Shown: positions 25,609 through 35,111 of the stretch, piece by piece | Numbering within the stretch: position 1 is the stretch's first letter | Layout: the number at the start of each line of letters is the position of its first letter | Assembly (NCBI GenBank): GCA_023133295.1 | Contig: JAGLWT010000023.1 | Span: forward strand, 54,483 to 118,482 | Direction of reading: 5' to 3' | DNA: 64,000 nucleotides | Source of the DNA: a bacterium | GTDB taxonomy: Bacteria; AUK180 | Program-made: the position numbers and the translations under genes | Notes under the pieces: generated by a model | The model's database searches: none | Seen by the model: only the letters and a program-made list of their open reading frames with translations | What the model was told of the DNA's origin: nothing

Positions 25609-28600
25609 GTGAAGAGCAAACGCTTCGTTATACTCATTTTCTTCATCATCAGTGCTACATGCTTCTCGGCAAATATTAAAGAAGGGATGGAGCTGTTCAA
25701 GCAGAACGACTTTAAAAATGCTGAAGAAGTATTTCTGGAGCTTGTCAAGGACAGACCAACGCTCTTCAGTATGTACCCTTTCCTGATAAAATGCCTGTAT
25801 GAGAACGGGAATTACGATAAAGCCGTATTCTACCTCGAGATACTTGAAAACAACGGCAGCAGGGCTATAGAACAGCTTATCGACAACGAGATCTATTCTT
25901 CAATACTATACACGGAGGGGGATTATAAGAAATCACTTAAATACGCGAAGATTGGGCTGGAAACCTCAAAGAACATTGACGAGCTTTCCCACCTGAAACT
26001 TCTTTCGTGCCTAAACAGACTGGCTCTGCAGGTATTTCCCAACGGGGAAAAAGTAATAACTCAGAAGAAGAACTGGAGGAAATACCCTAAGCTTCAGTAT
26101 TACCTGATACACTTCTACGATATCAAGGACGAGGTCGAGACCAGAATCGGGGAACTCTCCTTCGACAACGCAGATTGCGAGATGGAGAGAACTGCGCTCC
26201 TTCGGGAAAAGATCATAAAGTATCTTGAGAATATGGATGCGAGGCTCTCTTCACTGGAAAAACAGTTGAAGAACGAAAGGAAGGGGATCATTAAAGGTAA
26301 AGAACGGACAAGTATTTTTGCCATCGGAGAAATGATACACAGCGAGATCGAGCTGCATATCAAAAAGGAGAAGATATTCCATCTTATCGCCATAGGCAAA
26401 GTCAAAGAAGCCGAGAGACTTTTTGAGGAATTCCGTTCATCTTACCCCGGCGAGGATATCGCCGTCGCCAAGGTTCATATAGATAAGATCAAAAAGGCGA
26501 AGTCCGTGAGGGTTCTATTCTGGATCATCATCATTGTAGTGCTTGCAGGTGGCGGATATGCTCTGTATTTCTTCCTTTTCAGGAAGCTGATAGCGGAGAC
26601 GAGCTCCGCAGTGACAAGGGACAAGAGCACAAGGGACACGCTTCGCAGTGGACCCAGTGAACCAGTGGACCCAGTGGAACAACAGACAAGAGAGGATGAG
26701 GAAGGCTCAGAGGACGAGATACGGGACAAGGAACAAGGAACAAGTGACAAGGAACAAGGGACAGGTGACAAGGAACAAGGGACAAGGGAGAAGGAACAAG
26801 GGACAGGTGACAAGGAACAAGGGACAGGTGACAAGGAACAAGGGACAGGTGACAAGGCACAAGAGATAAGTGACAAGGAACAAGGGACAGGTGACAAGAA
26901 ACAAGGGACAGGTGTAGTGGAAATAAGCTCCGCGGAGACCAGCGACCAGCAACCAGCGACTGGCGAAGAGCAGAAAGAAGAAGACAAAACAAAAGAGAAG
27001 GCTGAAAAATCGACTGAAGAAGAGAAAGAGGAAAAGAAAAAAGAGACAAAGAAGAAAGAAAAGAGGGATAAAAAGAAGAGATCCAAGAAGAAGGCAAAAG
27101 AATCTGAAAAAGATGAAGAAAAGAAAGAAGAGAAACCCAAAGCCGAAGATGAGCAGGGCTCATCAGTGACAAGTGACAGGGAACAAGTGACAAGTGACAA
27201 GGAACAAGGGACAAGTGAAGAAGGGAAAACAGAAAGTAGAGATGAGAAAGTAGAGAGTAGTAAAGATGAGAAGATAGTAGAAAAACCGGAAGAATCTACT
27301 GAGGAAGAAACTGGATCTGAAGCACAGTCATCCGAAGATGAGCAGGGCTCATCAGTGACAGGTGACAAGGAACAAGGGACAAGTGAAGAAGGGGAAACAG
27401 AAAGTAGAGATGAGAAAGCAGAGGGTAGTGAAGATGAGAAGATAGTAGAAAAACCGGAAGAATCTACTGAGGAAGAACCTGGATCTGAAGCACAGTCATC
27501 CGACGAAGAAGAACCGTCACTTGTTGACGAGGACCTTCCTCCCACGGATCTTGATGCGATCGACATTGACGATGCGATCGACATTGACGAAGTGATCAAA
27601 AGTGCCGAAGCGGGCCCGGATATTCAGACAGCAGAGGAAGAAGGAGAAACAGAAAGTAGAGATGAGAAAGTAGAGAGTAGTAAAGAAGAGACGGAAGACA
27701 GCGAAAAACAAAAAATGAAAAATGAGAAATCGGAAGAAGAGTCAACTGGCGACAATATAGAAGAATCTGAGGAACCTACGGCTGACGACAGTGAACTGAC
27801 GACTGATGAAGATAAATCTGAAGCCCCGTTAACCGATGAACCGACAACCGAAGATGAGCAGAGCTCATCAGTGACAAGTGACACGCTTCGCAGTGGACCC
27901 AGTGAACCAGTGGACCCGGTGGAACAACAGACAAGAGAGGATGAGGAAGGAGCCCAAGAGACCAGCGATCAGCGACCAGCGACAGGCGAAGAGCAGAAAG
28001 AAGAAGACAAAACAGAAGAGAAGGCTGAAGAATCGACTGAAGAAGAGAAAGAGACAAAGAAGAAAGAGAAGAGGGATAAAAAGAAGAAATCCAAGAAGAA
28101 GGCAAAAAAATCTGAAAAAGATAAAGATAAGAAAGAAGAGAAACCCGAAGCCGAAGATGAGCAGGGCTCATCAGTGACAAGTGACACGCTTCGCAGTGGA
28201 CCCAGTGAACCAGTGGACCCGGTGGAACAACAGACAAGAGAGGTTGAGGAAGGCTCAGAGGACGAGATACGGGACACGGGACACGAAACAAAAAAAGAAG
28301 AAACAGAAAGTAGAGATGAGAAAGTAGAAAGCAGTGAAGAAGAAAGTGAAGTAGAAAAACCGGAAGAATCTACTGAGGAAGAAACTGGATCTGAAGCCCC
28401 GTCAACCGATGAACCGACAACCAAAGATGAGGTCGTCTACGACTCCCTGGATGATCTCGCTGATGACCTTTTGAGCATCTCCGATGAGGATCTGGCAAAT
28501 GTCAACAAAGAGATCAAAGAGAGCGAAGATTTCAAGGAAATCGATGAAGCCAAAGCTAAGAGAGAAGAGGAAAGAAAAACGGAAGCGGCTAAGGAAGAAC

Positions 28601-28980
28601 CTGTATTTGAGGATACTGATATCTCAAAAGAGGAGGTGATCGACAGATATTTCAATATCCTTGCTGAAGGCGATCATGAAAAAGAAAAGAAATTTGTAAA
28701 GAAATATAAAAAAGATGATGAACTCATGAATATCATGAAGATCCTTCACTATTTCAAAAGCGGACAGATAACCAAGATACTTGAAGAATTCAAGACCCTT
28801 GATATCATAGAGAACATGTCGTGGATGCAGAAGATCATTTCCGAGATTGAGCATACAGGCGTCGATACCGCTGAAAAAATGATGCTTCTTTTCTTCTTCT
28901 ATGAAGGCACCGGCAACCGCGACAAGGGCGAATTTTACAAGACTACTCTATACAATCTCTGGAAAAAGAAAAAGAAGTAG
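25609..28980 (+). CDS. TPR-like membrane protein with long repetitive acidic region
   Basis: The 1123-residue protein has a signal peptide (about 1-22), a TPR-like helical domain (NIKEGMELFKQNDFKNAEEV and onwards, to about 290), and a membrane helix at about 302-327 (RVLFWIIIIVVLAGGGYALY). A low-complexity region of about 600 residues dominated by Glu, Lys, Ser and Asp follows. A globular helical C-terminus (about 940-1123, VVYDSLDDLADDLLSISDED to the end) closes it. The repetitive part contains nine DKEQGTG-type heptads and three copies of TLRSGPSEPVDPVEQQTRE, all encoded by DNA words that also fill the intergenic spacers. It is probably an inner-membrane scaffold or tether; the function is unknown. 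GTG is the start, immediately after the promoter. Confidence 0.75.
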   Translation: MKSKRFVILIFFIISATCFSANIKEGMELFKQNDFKNAEEVFLELVKDRPTLFSMYPFLIKCLYENGNYDKAVFYLEILENNGSRAIEQLIDNEIYSSILYTEGDYKKSLKYAKIGLETSKNIDELSHLKLLSCLNRLALQVFPNGEKVITQKKNWRKYPKLQYYLIHFYDIKDEVETRIGELSFDNADCEMERTALLREKIIKYLENMDARLSSLEKQLKNERKGIIKGKERTSIFAIGEMIHSEIELHIKKEKIFHLIAIGKVKEAERLFEEFRSSYPGEDIAVAKVHIDKIKKAKSVRVLFWIIIIVVLAGGGYALYFFLFRKLIAETSSAVTRDKSTRDTLRSGPSEPVDPVEQQTREDEEGSEDEIRDKEQGTSDKEQGTGDKEQGTREKEQGTGDKEQGTGDKEQGTGDKAQEISDKEQGTGDKKQGTGVVEISSAETSDQQPATGEEQKEEDKTKEKAEKSTEEEKEEKKKETKKKEKRDKKKRSKKKAKESEKDEEKKEEKPKAEDEQGSSVTSDREQVTSDKEQGTSEEGKTESRDEKVESSKDEKIVEKPEESTEEETGSEAQSSEDEQGSSVTGDKEQGTSEEGETESRDEKAEGSEDEKIVEKPEESTEEEPGSEAQSSDEEEPSLVDEDLPPTDLDAIDIDDAIDIDEVIKSAEAGPDIQTAEEEGETESRDEKVESSKEETEDSEKQKMKNEKSEEESTGDNIEESEEPTADDSELTTDEDKSEAPLTDEPTTEDEQSSSVTSDTLRSGPSEPVDPVEQQTREDEEGAQETSDQRPATGEEQKEEDKTEEKAEESTEEEKETKKKEKRDKKKKSKKKAKKSEKDKDKKEEKPEAEDEQGSSVTSDTLRSGPSEPVDPVEQQTREVEEGSEDEIRDTGHETKKEETESRDEKVESSEEESEVEKPEESTEEETGSEAPSTDEPTTKDEVVYDSLDDLADDLLSISDEDLANVNKEIKESEDFKEIDEAKAKREEERKTEAAKEEPVFEDTDISKEEVIDRYFNILAEGDHEKEKKFVKKYKKDDELMNIMKILHYFKSGQITKILEEFKTLDIIENMSWMQKIISEIEHTGVDTAEKMMLLFFFYEGTGNRDKGEFYKTTLYNLWKKKKK
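26725..26913 (+). repeat. 27 tandem heptamers inside a coding sequence
   Basis: The stretch divides without gaps into 27 seven-base units, mostly GACAAGG, AACAAGG and GACAGGT. Three units make 21 bases and hence seven codons, giving nine peptide heptads of the DKEQGTG type (residues 373-435). Because 7 is not a multiple of 3, only arrays of 3n units keep the frame. Confidence 0.95.
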
Positions 28981-29220
28981 CCCATTGGACCCAACAGCCT
29001 GCTGCGCAGACTGAGTACGAGGTTGGATGTACGAGGTGCGAGGTGAGTGTCATCCAGAGGGAGCTTGCGACCGTGGGATCCAGTTTTCCCTTCTTCTCCC
29101 CACCTTTTAACTTTTGAACCTTCTGGGTAATTGTCAACTGTCAATTGTCCATTGTCAATTTATCTTTATACACCTATCATCCTACCACCCATTTCGGCAC
29201 GAAGCGTGTCCCCTAACCCT
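28981..29220. repeat. Short-repeat spacer after the repeat-rich gene
   Basis: It holds TACGAGG/TGCGAGG words (about 29015-29045), a GTCATCCAGAGGGAGC stretch and TTGTCAA/CTGTCAA/TTGTCCA heptamers (about 29132-29160). No gene is supported to 29454, which contains a palindrome (29249-29280) and a diverged dispersed-repeat copy (about 29343-29390). Confidence 0.65.
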
Positions 29221-29248
29221 AGTACCTTATGGAGTTTCTCCATGTCAT

Positions 29249-29280
29249 TGTCGCATTGTCGTAATTACGACAATGCGACA
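29249..29280. repeat. Perfect 32-bp palindrome of the octamer-dyad family
   Basis: TGTCGC plus ATTGTCGT, an AATT centre, then ACGACAAT plus GCGACA: all 16 base pairs match. It is the most diverged member of a four-copy family (others at 35253, 40151 and 52295). Confidence 0.9.
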
Positions 29281-29454
29281 TCGTTAGCTGTTTATTGTGG
29301 ATCGTATTTCAGAATAATATGATGCAAAAGCCCGGAATTTCTATTTTCGTAATTTTTCTACTTGTGCAATTTATCCCGTAACTATCAGTTTTGGGACCAC
29401 CGTCCTCATATTCCAAATTCCGTTAATAAGTTTTGAAAATCCACAGCTATCTGT

Positions 29455-31335
29455 TCACTCCTTCAAAGGATGTATAATATATTTTGAATTGCTTTTCCAT
29501 TTACCTAGTGAATCAACTCTTTCAAATCTTTCGGGATCTTCCCCTTCCAATTTCCAAGTATTCAATGCAAATCTTACTAAGTCAGTTTCTCTATAATCAT
29601 TCATTAATATTGCGTATCGCCAGTAAAAAACGTGAGTTTTATTTCTCCCCTTTATATCTTTATGCTTTTCTATCCTCTTCTTGTAATCAATCAAATCGTA
29701 TACTTGCTGAAACTTTGATGCAGTATTTTCTTTGATCAGAGTATCTATTTTATTATAAATATCTTCATCCTGAAGTTTGATGTTTTCTCTCAACTCAAGA
29801 AGAGTGAAATTACCTAATCTGCGTTTTTGCATGTCATCCCAAGCATAATGATCTTTTCTATTATTGACTGCCCAAATATGTTCTACTGAAATGTAATCTC
29901 CACTTTTTCCTTCTTTCCGTGTCTTTAAAATTTTTTCTATGTTCCAAGTTTGCTTATTCTTCTCATCCTGGCGCACTTCTTCATACCTACCAAGGAAGTA
30001 TCTAATCCCCTGCCAATGATAGTAATTCTCTGCCTCATCGTCATCAACAGTAAGATGCTCTACAAATGTAGATAGATTGCACATTTCTCTTGTAAATCTG
30101 ATTAAATTCTCTTTCAATTGTTCTGAAGAAATTTCTTTCGAAAAATGCTCATGAGCCCAGTTGAATAAGCTTGCCTGTCTAGAGTCAGCACGAGCAGTTA
30201 CTCTAGGTAGAATATACACTCTAAAGTTCACAATTTCCAGGATTTTGAGAAAATCTACCCTGTTTATGGATTTATTTTTCATAATCGAAAGATATAACGG
30301 CATAATAGAAGCTTTTAGAGGATGGCACCTAAGATATGTTATTATTTTTCCCAGATCCTTTTTGTCATTAATCTGGTTTGAGTATTCAGATTCAAAGAAA
30401 TTGCTATTAAAAAGGTAAGCATAGTATCTTGAGGCATCTCTAAGGAAAGAAAGAAAACCCTCAATGGTATTCGCATTACTCTCTGAAGCTTCTTCATCGT
30501 CAACTCTTATCCGTAATTTCAACTGTTCATATACTTCATAGCTCCTTTGCTTATCGGGATCAAAAAATACTATGTATGCGTTCCTTAGAAAATTGTTTTC
30601 ATCATCTTTTGAAATCATATCGGCTTTATTTAAATATCTCAATATTTCAGTCCAAGTGTCGTTAATTTTTTCCCTCAAATACCCTCTATTATGGAGGGTA
30701 GCAAAGTATATGAAAAAGTTTTTTATCTTCTCAAGTTCGGATAATTCTTTCCCCCTGTTATTTATAACTTCAAACATTATCCCTGCATCTTCCTCATTAT
30801 TTGGTATGAAGAAAATAATATTAAGTTTCGTTAGTACTACTTCTAGAATTTTATCAGCATCTGCATTTCTTATCCATTCAGTAAAGAAATTCTTTGCATT
30901 GGTTAAATTCAAATGTGAGTTATACTCTATATTGCTAGAGTCATTTCCTATAATGCAATCCCTAAAATATTTGTACGATTCTTTGTTAGGCTTCAGTACA
31001 AGTACCTGACCGTTATCTGACTTTCTAATTAGATAATCCTCTAGAAATCTATATTTCTCACGATTGCATTCAAATATGGTTTTCAATAAAATAATGATAG
31101 TTGTAATCCTTTGTTGACCATCAATGATCTCATATTCTTTATTATCTCTAGCAGTAGCGACAATTGTCCCTGTGAAATGATCAATATCTTTATCTAATAG
31201 CCGCGTAATATCCTCCTGAAGATCTTCAATCTGTGAAATCCCCCAAGAATATCCTCTTTGATAATCAGGAATCACAAAACGCCTATCTTGAAATAATGAT
31301 TCTACGTTTAAGTACTTGATCTGTTTAGCACCCAT
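29455..31335 (-). CDS. DUF262/DUF1524 (GmrSD-type) restriction protein
   Basis: The 626-residue protein has an N-terminal ParB-like DUF262 domain with PDYQRGYSW (23-31) and IIDGQQRITT (70-79), which bind and hydrolyse NTP in the family. A C-terminal DUF1524 HNH-type nuclease shows VEHIWAVNNRKD and RLGNFTLL near 480-520. Both active regions look intact. GmrSD-like proteins restrict modified phage DNA. GGAGG lies seven bases before the ATG. It is the last gene of a row on the same strand with the PD-(D/E)XK and DUF4268 proteins (gaps 100 and 33 bp) and may be co-transcribed with them. Confidence 0.88.
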   Translation of the reverse strand: MGAKQIKYLNVESLFQDRRFVIPDYQRGYSWGISQIEDLQEDITRLLDKDIDHFTGTIVATARDNKEYEIIDGQQRITTIIILLKTIFECNREKYRFLEDYLIRKSDNGQVLVLKPNKESYKYFRDCIIGNDSSNIEYNSHLNLTNAKNFFTEWIRNADADKILEVVLTKLNIIFFIPNNEEDAGIMFEVINNRGKELSELEKIKNFFIYFATLHNRGYLREKINDTWTEILRYLNKADMISKDDENNFLRNAYIVFFDPDKQRSYEVYEQLKLRIRVDDEEASESNANTIEGFLSFLRDASRYYAYLFNSNFFESEYSNQINDKKDLGKIITYLRCHPLKASIMPLYLSIMKNKSINRVDFLKILEIVNFRVYILPRVTARADSRQASLFNWAHEHFSKEISSEQLKENLIRFTREMCNLSTFVEHLTVDDDEAENYYHWQGIRYFLGRYEEVRQDEKNKQTWNIEKILKTRKEGKSGDYISVEHIWAVNNRKDHYAWDDMQKRRLGNFTLLELRENIKLQDEDIYNKIDTLIKENTASKFQQVYDLIDYKKRIEKHKDIKGRNKTHVFYWRYAILMNDYRETDLVRFALNTWKLEGEDPERFERVDSLGKWKSNSKYIIHPLKE

Positions 31336-31435
31336 AATATTACCTCCTTAAATATTTCAATTTGCAATTATTTATACCAAATGCATACTAAATTCTTTAT
31401 CCGGAAATCCTCATCCGCATACTCAATACTGTATT

Positions 31436-32632
31436 TCACTTCCTTCCCCATGCGAAATTGTAGTAATCCATTAGCTGTTTTATTATTCTCATGCTGGTTT
31501 TTAAGAACTTCTGTGACTGAATTTTTTCATCATCCATGCTGAATGATTTTCCAATGTGAAAAGCAAAAAGATTGTACTGATTCATTTTTTCTAATAGATA
31601 ATTCACATCATTTTCAGTACAATGCTTTCCTGCCTGAATCTTTGCCACAAATCGAAAATTATGAACCTGGGGTTGGATCTCTACTCTTTCATTTAATTCA
31701 ATCTTGAACCCTTCTAATCTTCGTAGAATTCTCAAAAATTCTGATTTATTCTCTCCAATATATTGTTTCATTTTATTGGCAGGAGTTTTTCCTTCAATTT
31801 GGACTCCGATCTCAAATTCATAGGAATTTATCCAAGCAGAGAAGTGGGGTTTGTGAACTTTTTTATTTACGGGAGGCTCGGATACTGAACCCCAAACATC
31901 AACATCCTTTCCACCGAGCTTCCCAACATAAGGTTCTAATGTGTTGATTATGTTTTTCTCTTTGAGAAGTGAGTTAAGCTCCTCAATGTATAATCTGAAT
32001 TTCTCCTTCACTCTCAATCGCAACTCGTTATTTGGATCATTTTCAATGAAAAGAAAAGCTTCAAAGTCCTTTTTCTGCCATCCTGTGAATGGAGCCATAT
32101 TAATCACCTCCAAATATTCTAGAAACTCTGTCAATACAAATCTGGTTTGAACATCTTTGATTCTCGGTAGTGTGCTTTTAAATAAATGAAAAATCTGTTC
32201 CCAAGTAATAAACCTAAGTCTATTATCTCTCATTTTCTTAATCAAATCAAAATCCTTCTCTCTCGGAGTAATACAAAGTAGATATCCCTTATCAATACTT
32301 TGTAAATGCCTTTCGAGCTGTTCCCTCTCAAGTGGAGCGTCAATTTTACTTTCAATGTAAACAGACTGGTCGGCTATTTGTATTAACCCATCGGGTCGGC
32401 TGAATTTTTCTGATACTTGAAGATCATACAGTATTACTTTGCTTTCAATGGGCACATTGATATCTACCAGTTTCAGAAATGATTTCAGAATATTCTTTCT
32501 GGACTTTTCTAATGTATTTATAAGTGCTTTCGTCGTGTTATCTTCAATTTGTTTATCAAAATCACCGTGCTTCTTACTTCCCGGACCACGATAATAATAA
32601 AATATATTCTTGTACGGGTTGTATTTCCTCAT
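31436..32632 (-). CDS. PD-(D/E)XK nuclease-like protein
   Basis: The 398-residue protein has an N-terminal endonuclease-like core: SRPDGLIQIA provides the aspartate and YIESKIDAPL the E-x-K. The following EREQLERHLQ is the helix usual in this superfamily. Residues about 180-398 form an unrecognised domain. It lies between DUF4268 and DUF262 genes in the defence island. It is likely a DNA nuclease that senses or degrades foreign DNA; the exact family was not assigned. Confidence 0.62.
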   Translation of the reverse strand: MRKYNPYKNIFYYYRGPGSKKHGDFDKQIEDNTTKALINTLEKSRKNILKSFLKLVDINVPIESKVILYDLQVSEKFSRPDGLIQIADQSVYIESKIDAPLEREQLERHLQSIDKGYLLCITPREKDFDLIKKMRDNRLRFITWEQIFHLFKSTLPRIKDVQTRFVLTEFLEYLEVINMAPFTGWQKKDFEAFLFIENDPNNELRLRVKEKFRLYIEELNSLLKEKNIINTLEPYVGKLGGKDVDVWGSVSEPPVNKKVHKPHFSAWINSYEFEIGVQIEGKTPANKMKQYIGENKSEFLRILRRLEGFKIELNERVEIQPQVHNFRFVAKIQAGKHCTENDVNYLLEKMNQYNLFAFHIGKSFSMDDEKIQSQKFLKTSMRIIKQLMDYYNFAWGRK

Positions 32633-32665
32633 ATGCTATATAATACTGGCTATATAGGAAATACT

Positions 32666-33613
32666 CTAAATTTCTTCTGTTTTTGCATCCAGCTCATCAA
32701 GTAATTTAGGAGCATAATCACGGAAGAAATAATAAGTTTTCTCTCCTCTTTTTTGAAACCAAGAAAAATACTCCACCCATTTTTCCCTCTTATCAATATT
32801 TGCTCGTGATGACATAGTAATTACGCCGGTTTTTTCTGGTTCATGGAACTTAACCTTCTCTCCCAGTTTTAATTCAATATCATCTTTGTTTTCGACAAAT
32901 GACTGAAATAACTCTTTGTTTGACGTAAATAATTGGCATCTCATTTCTTTCTTAGTCATCACCAATCGAATCCAAACTTGACTCGTACCAATTGAAAGAT
33001 CAAACCAACTATGTGGGCGAGGCGTCCTCAATGGGAGTTTAGACCCGTTCTCATAAAAATAATTCTTCATCTCAGTCCAGAATTCTAATTTCACTATCTG
33101 ACCTTCTGTAATTTTCTTGTTACTGGAAATATTCCTGATGAGTTTAGTCCATTCATTTGGTTTTGCAACAATATTGAACTTTGGAGCGGGAACGGAATCT
33201 CCGATTTTCCATAACTCTACTTTTATTAAGAAGAAATTGACTTCCTCATTTGTTTGCTCATTTAACCAGTCAATGGCTTGTCGGTGTTCATCATTGTAAT
33301 CCCTAACAATCCAGAGAATATATGAAGCATCATGCCCGGAAGCGTAGGTAATAAGTTTCCCAAGATGATCATGATTTGTTTTTTCAAGCTGATTCTCAAT
33401 GATGATTTTCTTTCCTGATATTTCCTCCTCACATAATATATCAACACTATATCTTCCAATTGGAGCTTCTGTCTCAATTAACGAAATATCTGTTCCTATT
33501 TCCTCGCTTAGAAGCCTTAAGTTTTCCTCTTTGGATAGCCAAGAAGTAAAATCCAGTGCCTCATGCTTCCAGACGTCTCGTAGATCAATTTTGTTTAGTT
33601 TTCCAAGTTTCAT
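32666..33613 (-). CDS. DUF4268 protein with NucS/PD-(D/E)XK-like N-terminus
   Basis: The 315-residue protein starts at MKLGKLNK, where GGAGGAAGA precedes the ATG (a six-codon-longer frame consumes the ribosome site). The N-terminal half shows IGRYSVDILCEEE, KKIIIENQLEKTNHDHLGKL and ASYILWIVRD, the DUF4268-associated nuclease-like fold with D, E and a Q in place of the usual lysine. The C-terminal half matches the DUF4268 pattern (LEFWTEMKNYFYENGS, RPHSWFDLSIG). It carries the shared island promoter at 33635. Confidence 0.78.
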   Translation of the reverse strand: MKLGKLNKIDLRDVWKHEALDFTSWLSKEENLRLLSEEIGTDISLIETEAPIGRYSVDILCEEEISGKKIIIENQLEKTNHDHLGKLITYASGHDASYILWIVRDYNDEHRQAIDWLNEQTNEEVNFFLIKVELWKIGDSVPAPKFNIVAKPNEWTKLIRNISSNKKITEGQIVKLEFWTEMKNYFYENGSKLPLRTPRPHSWFDLSIGTSQVWIRLVMTKKEMRCQLFTSNKELFQSFVENKDDIELKLGEKVKFHEPEKTGVITMSSRANIDKREKWVEYFSWFQKRGEKTYYFFRDYAPKLLDELDAKTEEI

Positions 33614-33634
33614 TCTTCCTCCATCCATCATTCT

Positions 33635-33663
33635 ATTTTACTGCATCGCAAATGTATTTTCAA
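33635..33663 (-). promoter_or_regulatory. Shared island promoter, copy 1 (DUF4268)
   Basis: TTGAAA (33663-33658), the 17-bp spacer ATACATTTGCGATGCAG and TAAAAT (33640-33635) lie about 20 bp upstream of the start codon. Confidence 0.75.
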
Positions 33664-33664
33664 A

Positions 33665-34441
33665 TTACAAATTTATTGAATAAGGTTCATTTATATCACA
33701 CTTTGTCTTCACCCAAATCCAACCTTCTTTTTCAACAATATCGTTTGAGATCTCTGCATCAATTGGCGTAATACATTTTTCATCAAGAAAATCCTTTGCC
33801 GCAATACAACAAATCAAAGCATCAAGCTCATGATCTGTGTTAATGGAAGATATCTGCTCTTCTTTATCTGTAAAGAAATCTTCCAATTTCTTCCTTAGTT
33901 TATCAAACTTCCCTGATGATTTTTTATATCCGTCATATTCCCTATAGAAATACGAAATAAGAGTAGCTCCAGGGTATACTTCGATAGCACCTACCTCTTC
34001 AGTAAAATCGTTCTTCCACACGAGAGGAATAGATAAATTGAAAGCATTCAGTATTTCTAATGCTCGATGGGCGGTTCGGGCTATAAAATTCGCACCTACT
34101 TCAAGAGGAGTTTTACCGAATATCTTTTTGATCATTCGATCTGTCTTCCGGCAAAATAATGTATTCCGATCAGTTTTTATTATATTTCCTGCTTTATGAT
34201 TTGCAAGTTCTTGGCTCATTGCTTGTGGCCAACCCAAGGGAGCGTCAAGGGCAAATAGTACCTTGCCCTCAATATCTTTTTCACACCAGCCGCAAATGAC
34301 ATTAATAGGATTAATCTGTTTTGAACCTTTTGTAACTTCTTTCAATTTTAATTTATTTCCAGAACTGTATGTTGCAAGAGCTAACCCAATATTCGTATTT
34401 TGTGTTGCACAATCAATTCCGATAATAGTGATGTTTTCCAT
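33665..34441 (-). CDS. DUF429 protein (predicted RNase H-fold nuclease)
   Basis: The 258-residue protein has the DUF429 landmarks: GIDCATQNTNIGLAL (first acidic residue), LFALDAPLGWP, FIARTAHRALEIL, AIEVYPGATLISY and the late DHELDALICCIAAKDF. The acidic residues needed for an RNase H-like metal site are all present. The role is unknown but the family recurs in defence loci. The promoter -10 ends eight bases before the ATG and no ribosome site is visible, so translation is probably leaderless. It is separated from DUF4268 by 51 bp containing that gene's own promoter. Confidence 0.8.
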   Translation of the reverse strand: MENITIIGIDCATQNTNIGLALATYSSGNKLKLKEVTKGSKQINPINVICGWCEKDIEGKVLFALDAPLGWPQAMSQELANHKAGNIIKTDRNTLFCRKTDRMIKKIFGKTPLEVGANFIARTAHRALEILNAFNLSIPLVWKNDFTEEVGAIEVYPGATLISYFYREYDGYKKSSGKFDKLRKKLEDFFTDKEEQISSINTDHELDALICCIAAKDFLDEKCITPIDAEISNDIVEKEGWIWVKTKCDINEPYSINL

Positions 34442-34449
34442 GTTAGAGT

Positions 34450-34478
34450 ATTTTACTTGTTTTGCAGAGAATTTTCAA
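34450..34478 (-). promoter_or_regulatory. Shared island promoter, copy 2 (DUF429)
   Basis: TTGAAA (34478-34473), the 17-bp spacer ATTCTCTGCAAAACAAG and TAAAAT (34455-34450) lie immediately upstream of the ATG at 34441. Confidence 0.78.
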
Positions 34479-34526
34479 ATCACAGCTACTGAAAAATGTA
34501 AGAGGTAAAGATTCTGCAGCCAGCTT

Positions 34527-35111
34527 TTATTTTCCATACATGAGATGTAAGTGATCTCCAACATTTTTTAGTGGGAATCCTCCAGTTTTGATATTCAGTA
34601 TCTTTATGATATCTATAGGATCAGCATATTCAATCACGGCTTTGTAAGCTCTCCTTTCATAATCCTTTTTGCTTTTTTGATTCTTTACACTTTCGGTTTC
34701 TGGACCTCTGCCACTACTTGAATTCACTCCTCTATCAATATGAATCAATCGTGTAAATTTATAATCTAAGAGTCTAGCAAATTTTCTATTCGTGATATGA
34801 TCAATAACCATATTACTCAAATTGAAATTGTGAAATACTTGCTTATACACCTTTCTGTAATATTTAAAGTCAATGTCAACCCACAATTGTACCGGATAAT
34901 TAATAAATACTGATCTTGGATTTAACCATATCTCATAATTATTGGGTTTTTCGATTGGTTTAAATTCAACAATAAAAGCTTTGAAATTATAACCAGGGAT
35001 TTTCTTAATAACTCCAACATAGTCATTAATGGCTTCTATTGACTTAGCGCTTATCGGTGTTATCAGGGACTTATGTAATCCATGAATATTTGCGTTAGTA
35101 TCTATTTTCAC
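34527..35111 (-). CDS. Unrecognised island protein; start interrupted by an in-frame stop
   Basis: The 194-residue protein starts at GTG 35111. I do not recognise the family. It is basic, with strands and helices mixed; MVIDHITNRKFARLLDYKF and IDRGVNSSSGRGPE stand out and may include an HNH-like DH...N element, but this is only a guess. A strong AGGAGG and an ATG at 35132 lie in the same frame, followed after six codons (MGDTRN) by TGA and then directly by the GTG. So either a nonsense mutation has shortened the gene, or a six-codon leader is followed by re-initiation at TGA-GTG. The shared promoter lies at 35152. Confidence 0.55.
   Translation of the reverse strand: MKIDTNANIHGLHKSLITPISAKSIEAINDYVGVIKKIPGYNFKAFIVEFKPIEKPNNYEIWLNPRSVFINYPVQLWVDIDFKYYRKVYKQVFHNFNLSNMVIDHITNRKFARLLDYKFTRLIHIDRGVNSSSGRGPETESVKNQKSKKDYERRAYKAVIEYADPIDIIKILNIKTGGFPLKNVGDHLHLMYGK

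Noticed and set aside
26475..28424. Long Ser/Leu-rich minus-strand frames opposite the repeat-rich gene
   Set aside because: They are antisense reflections of the heptamer and Glu/Lys repeat DNA; no start signals or domain patterns.
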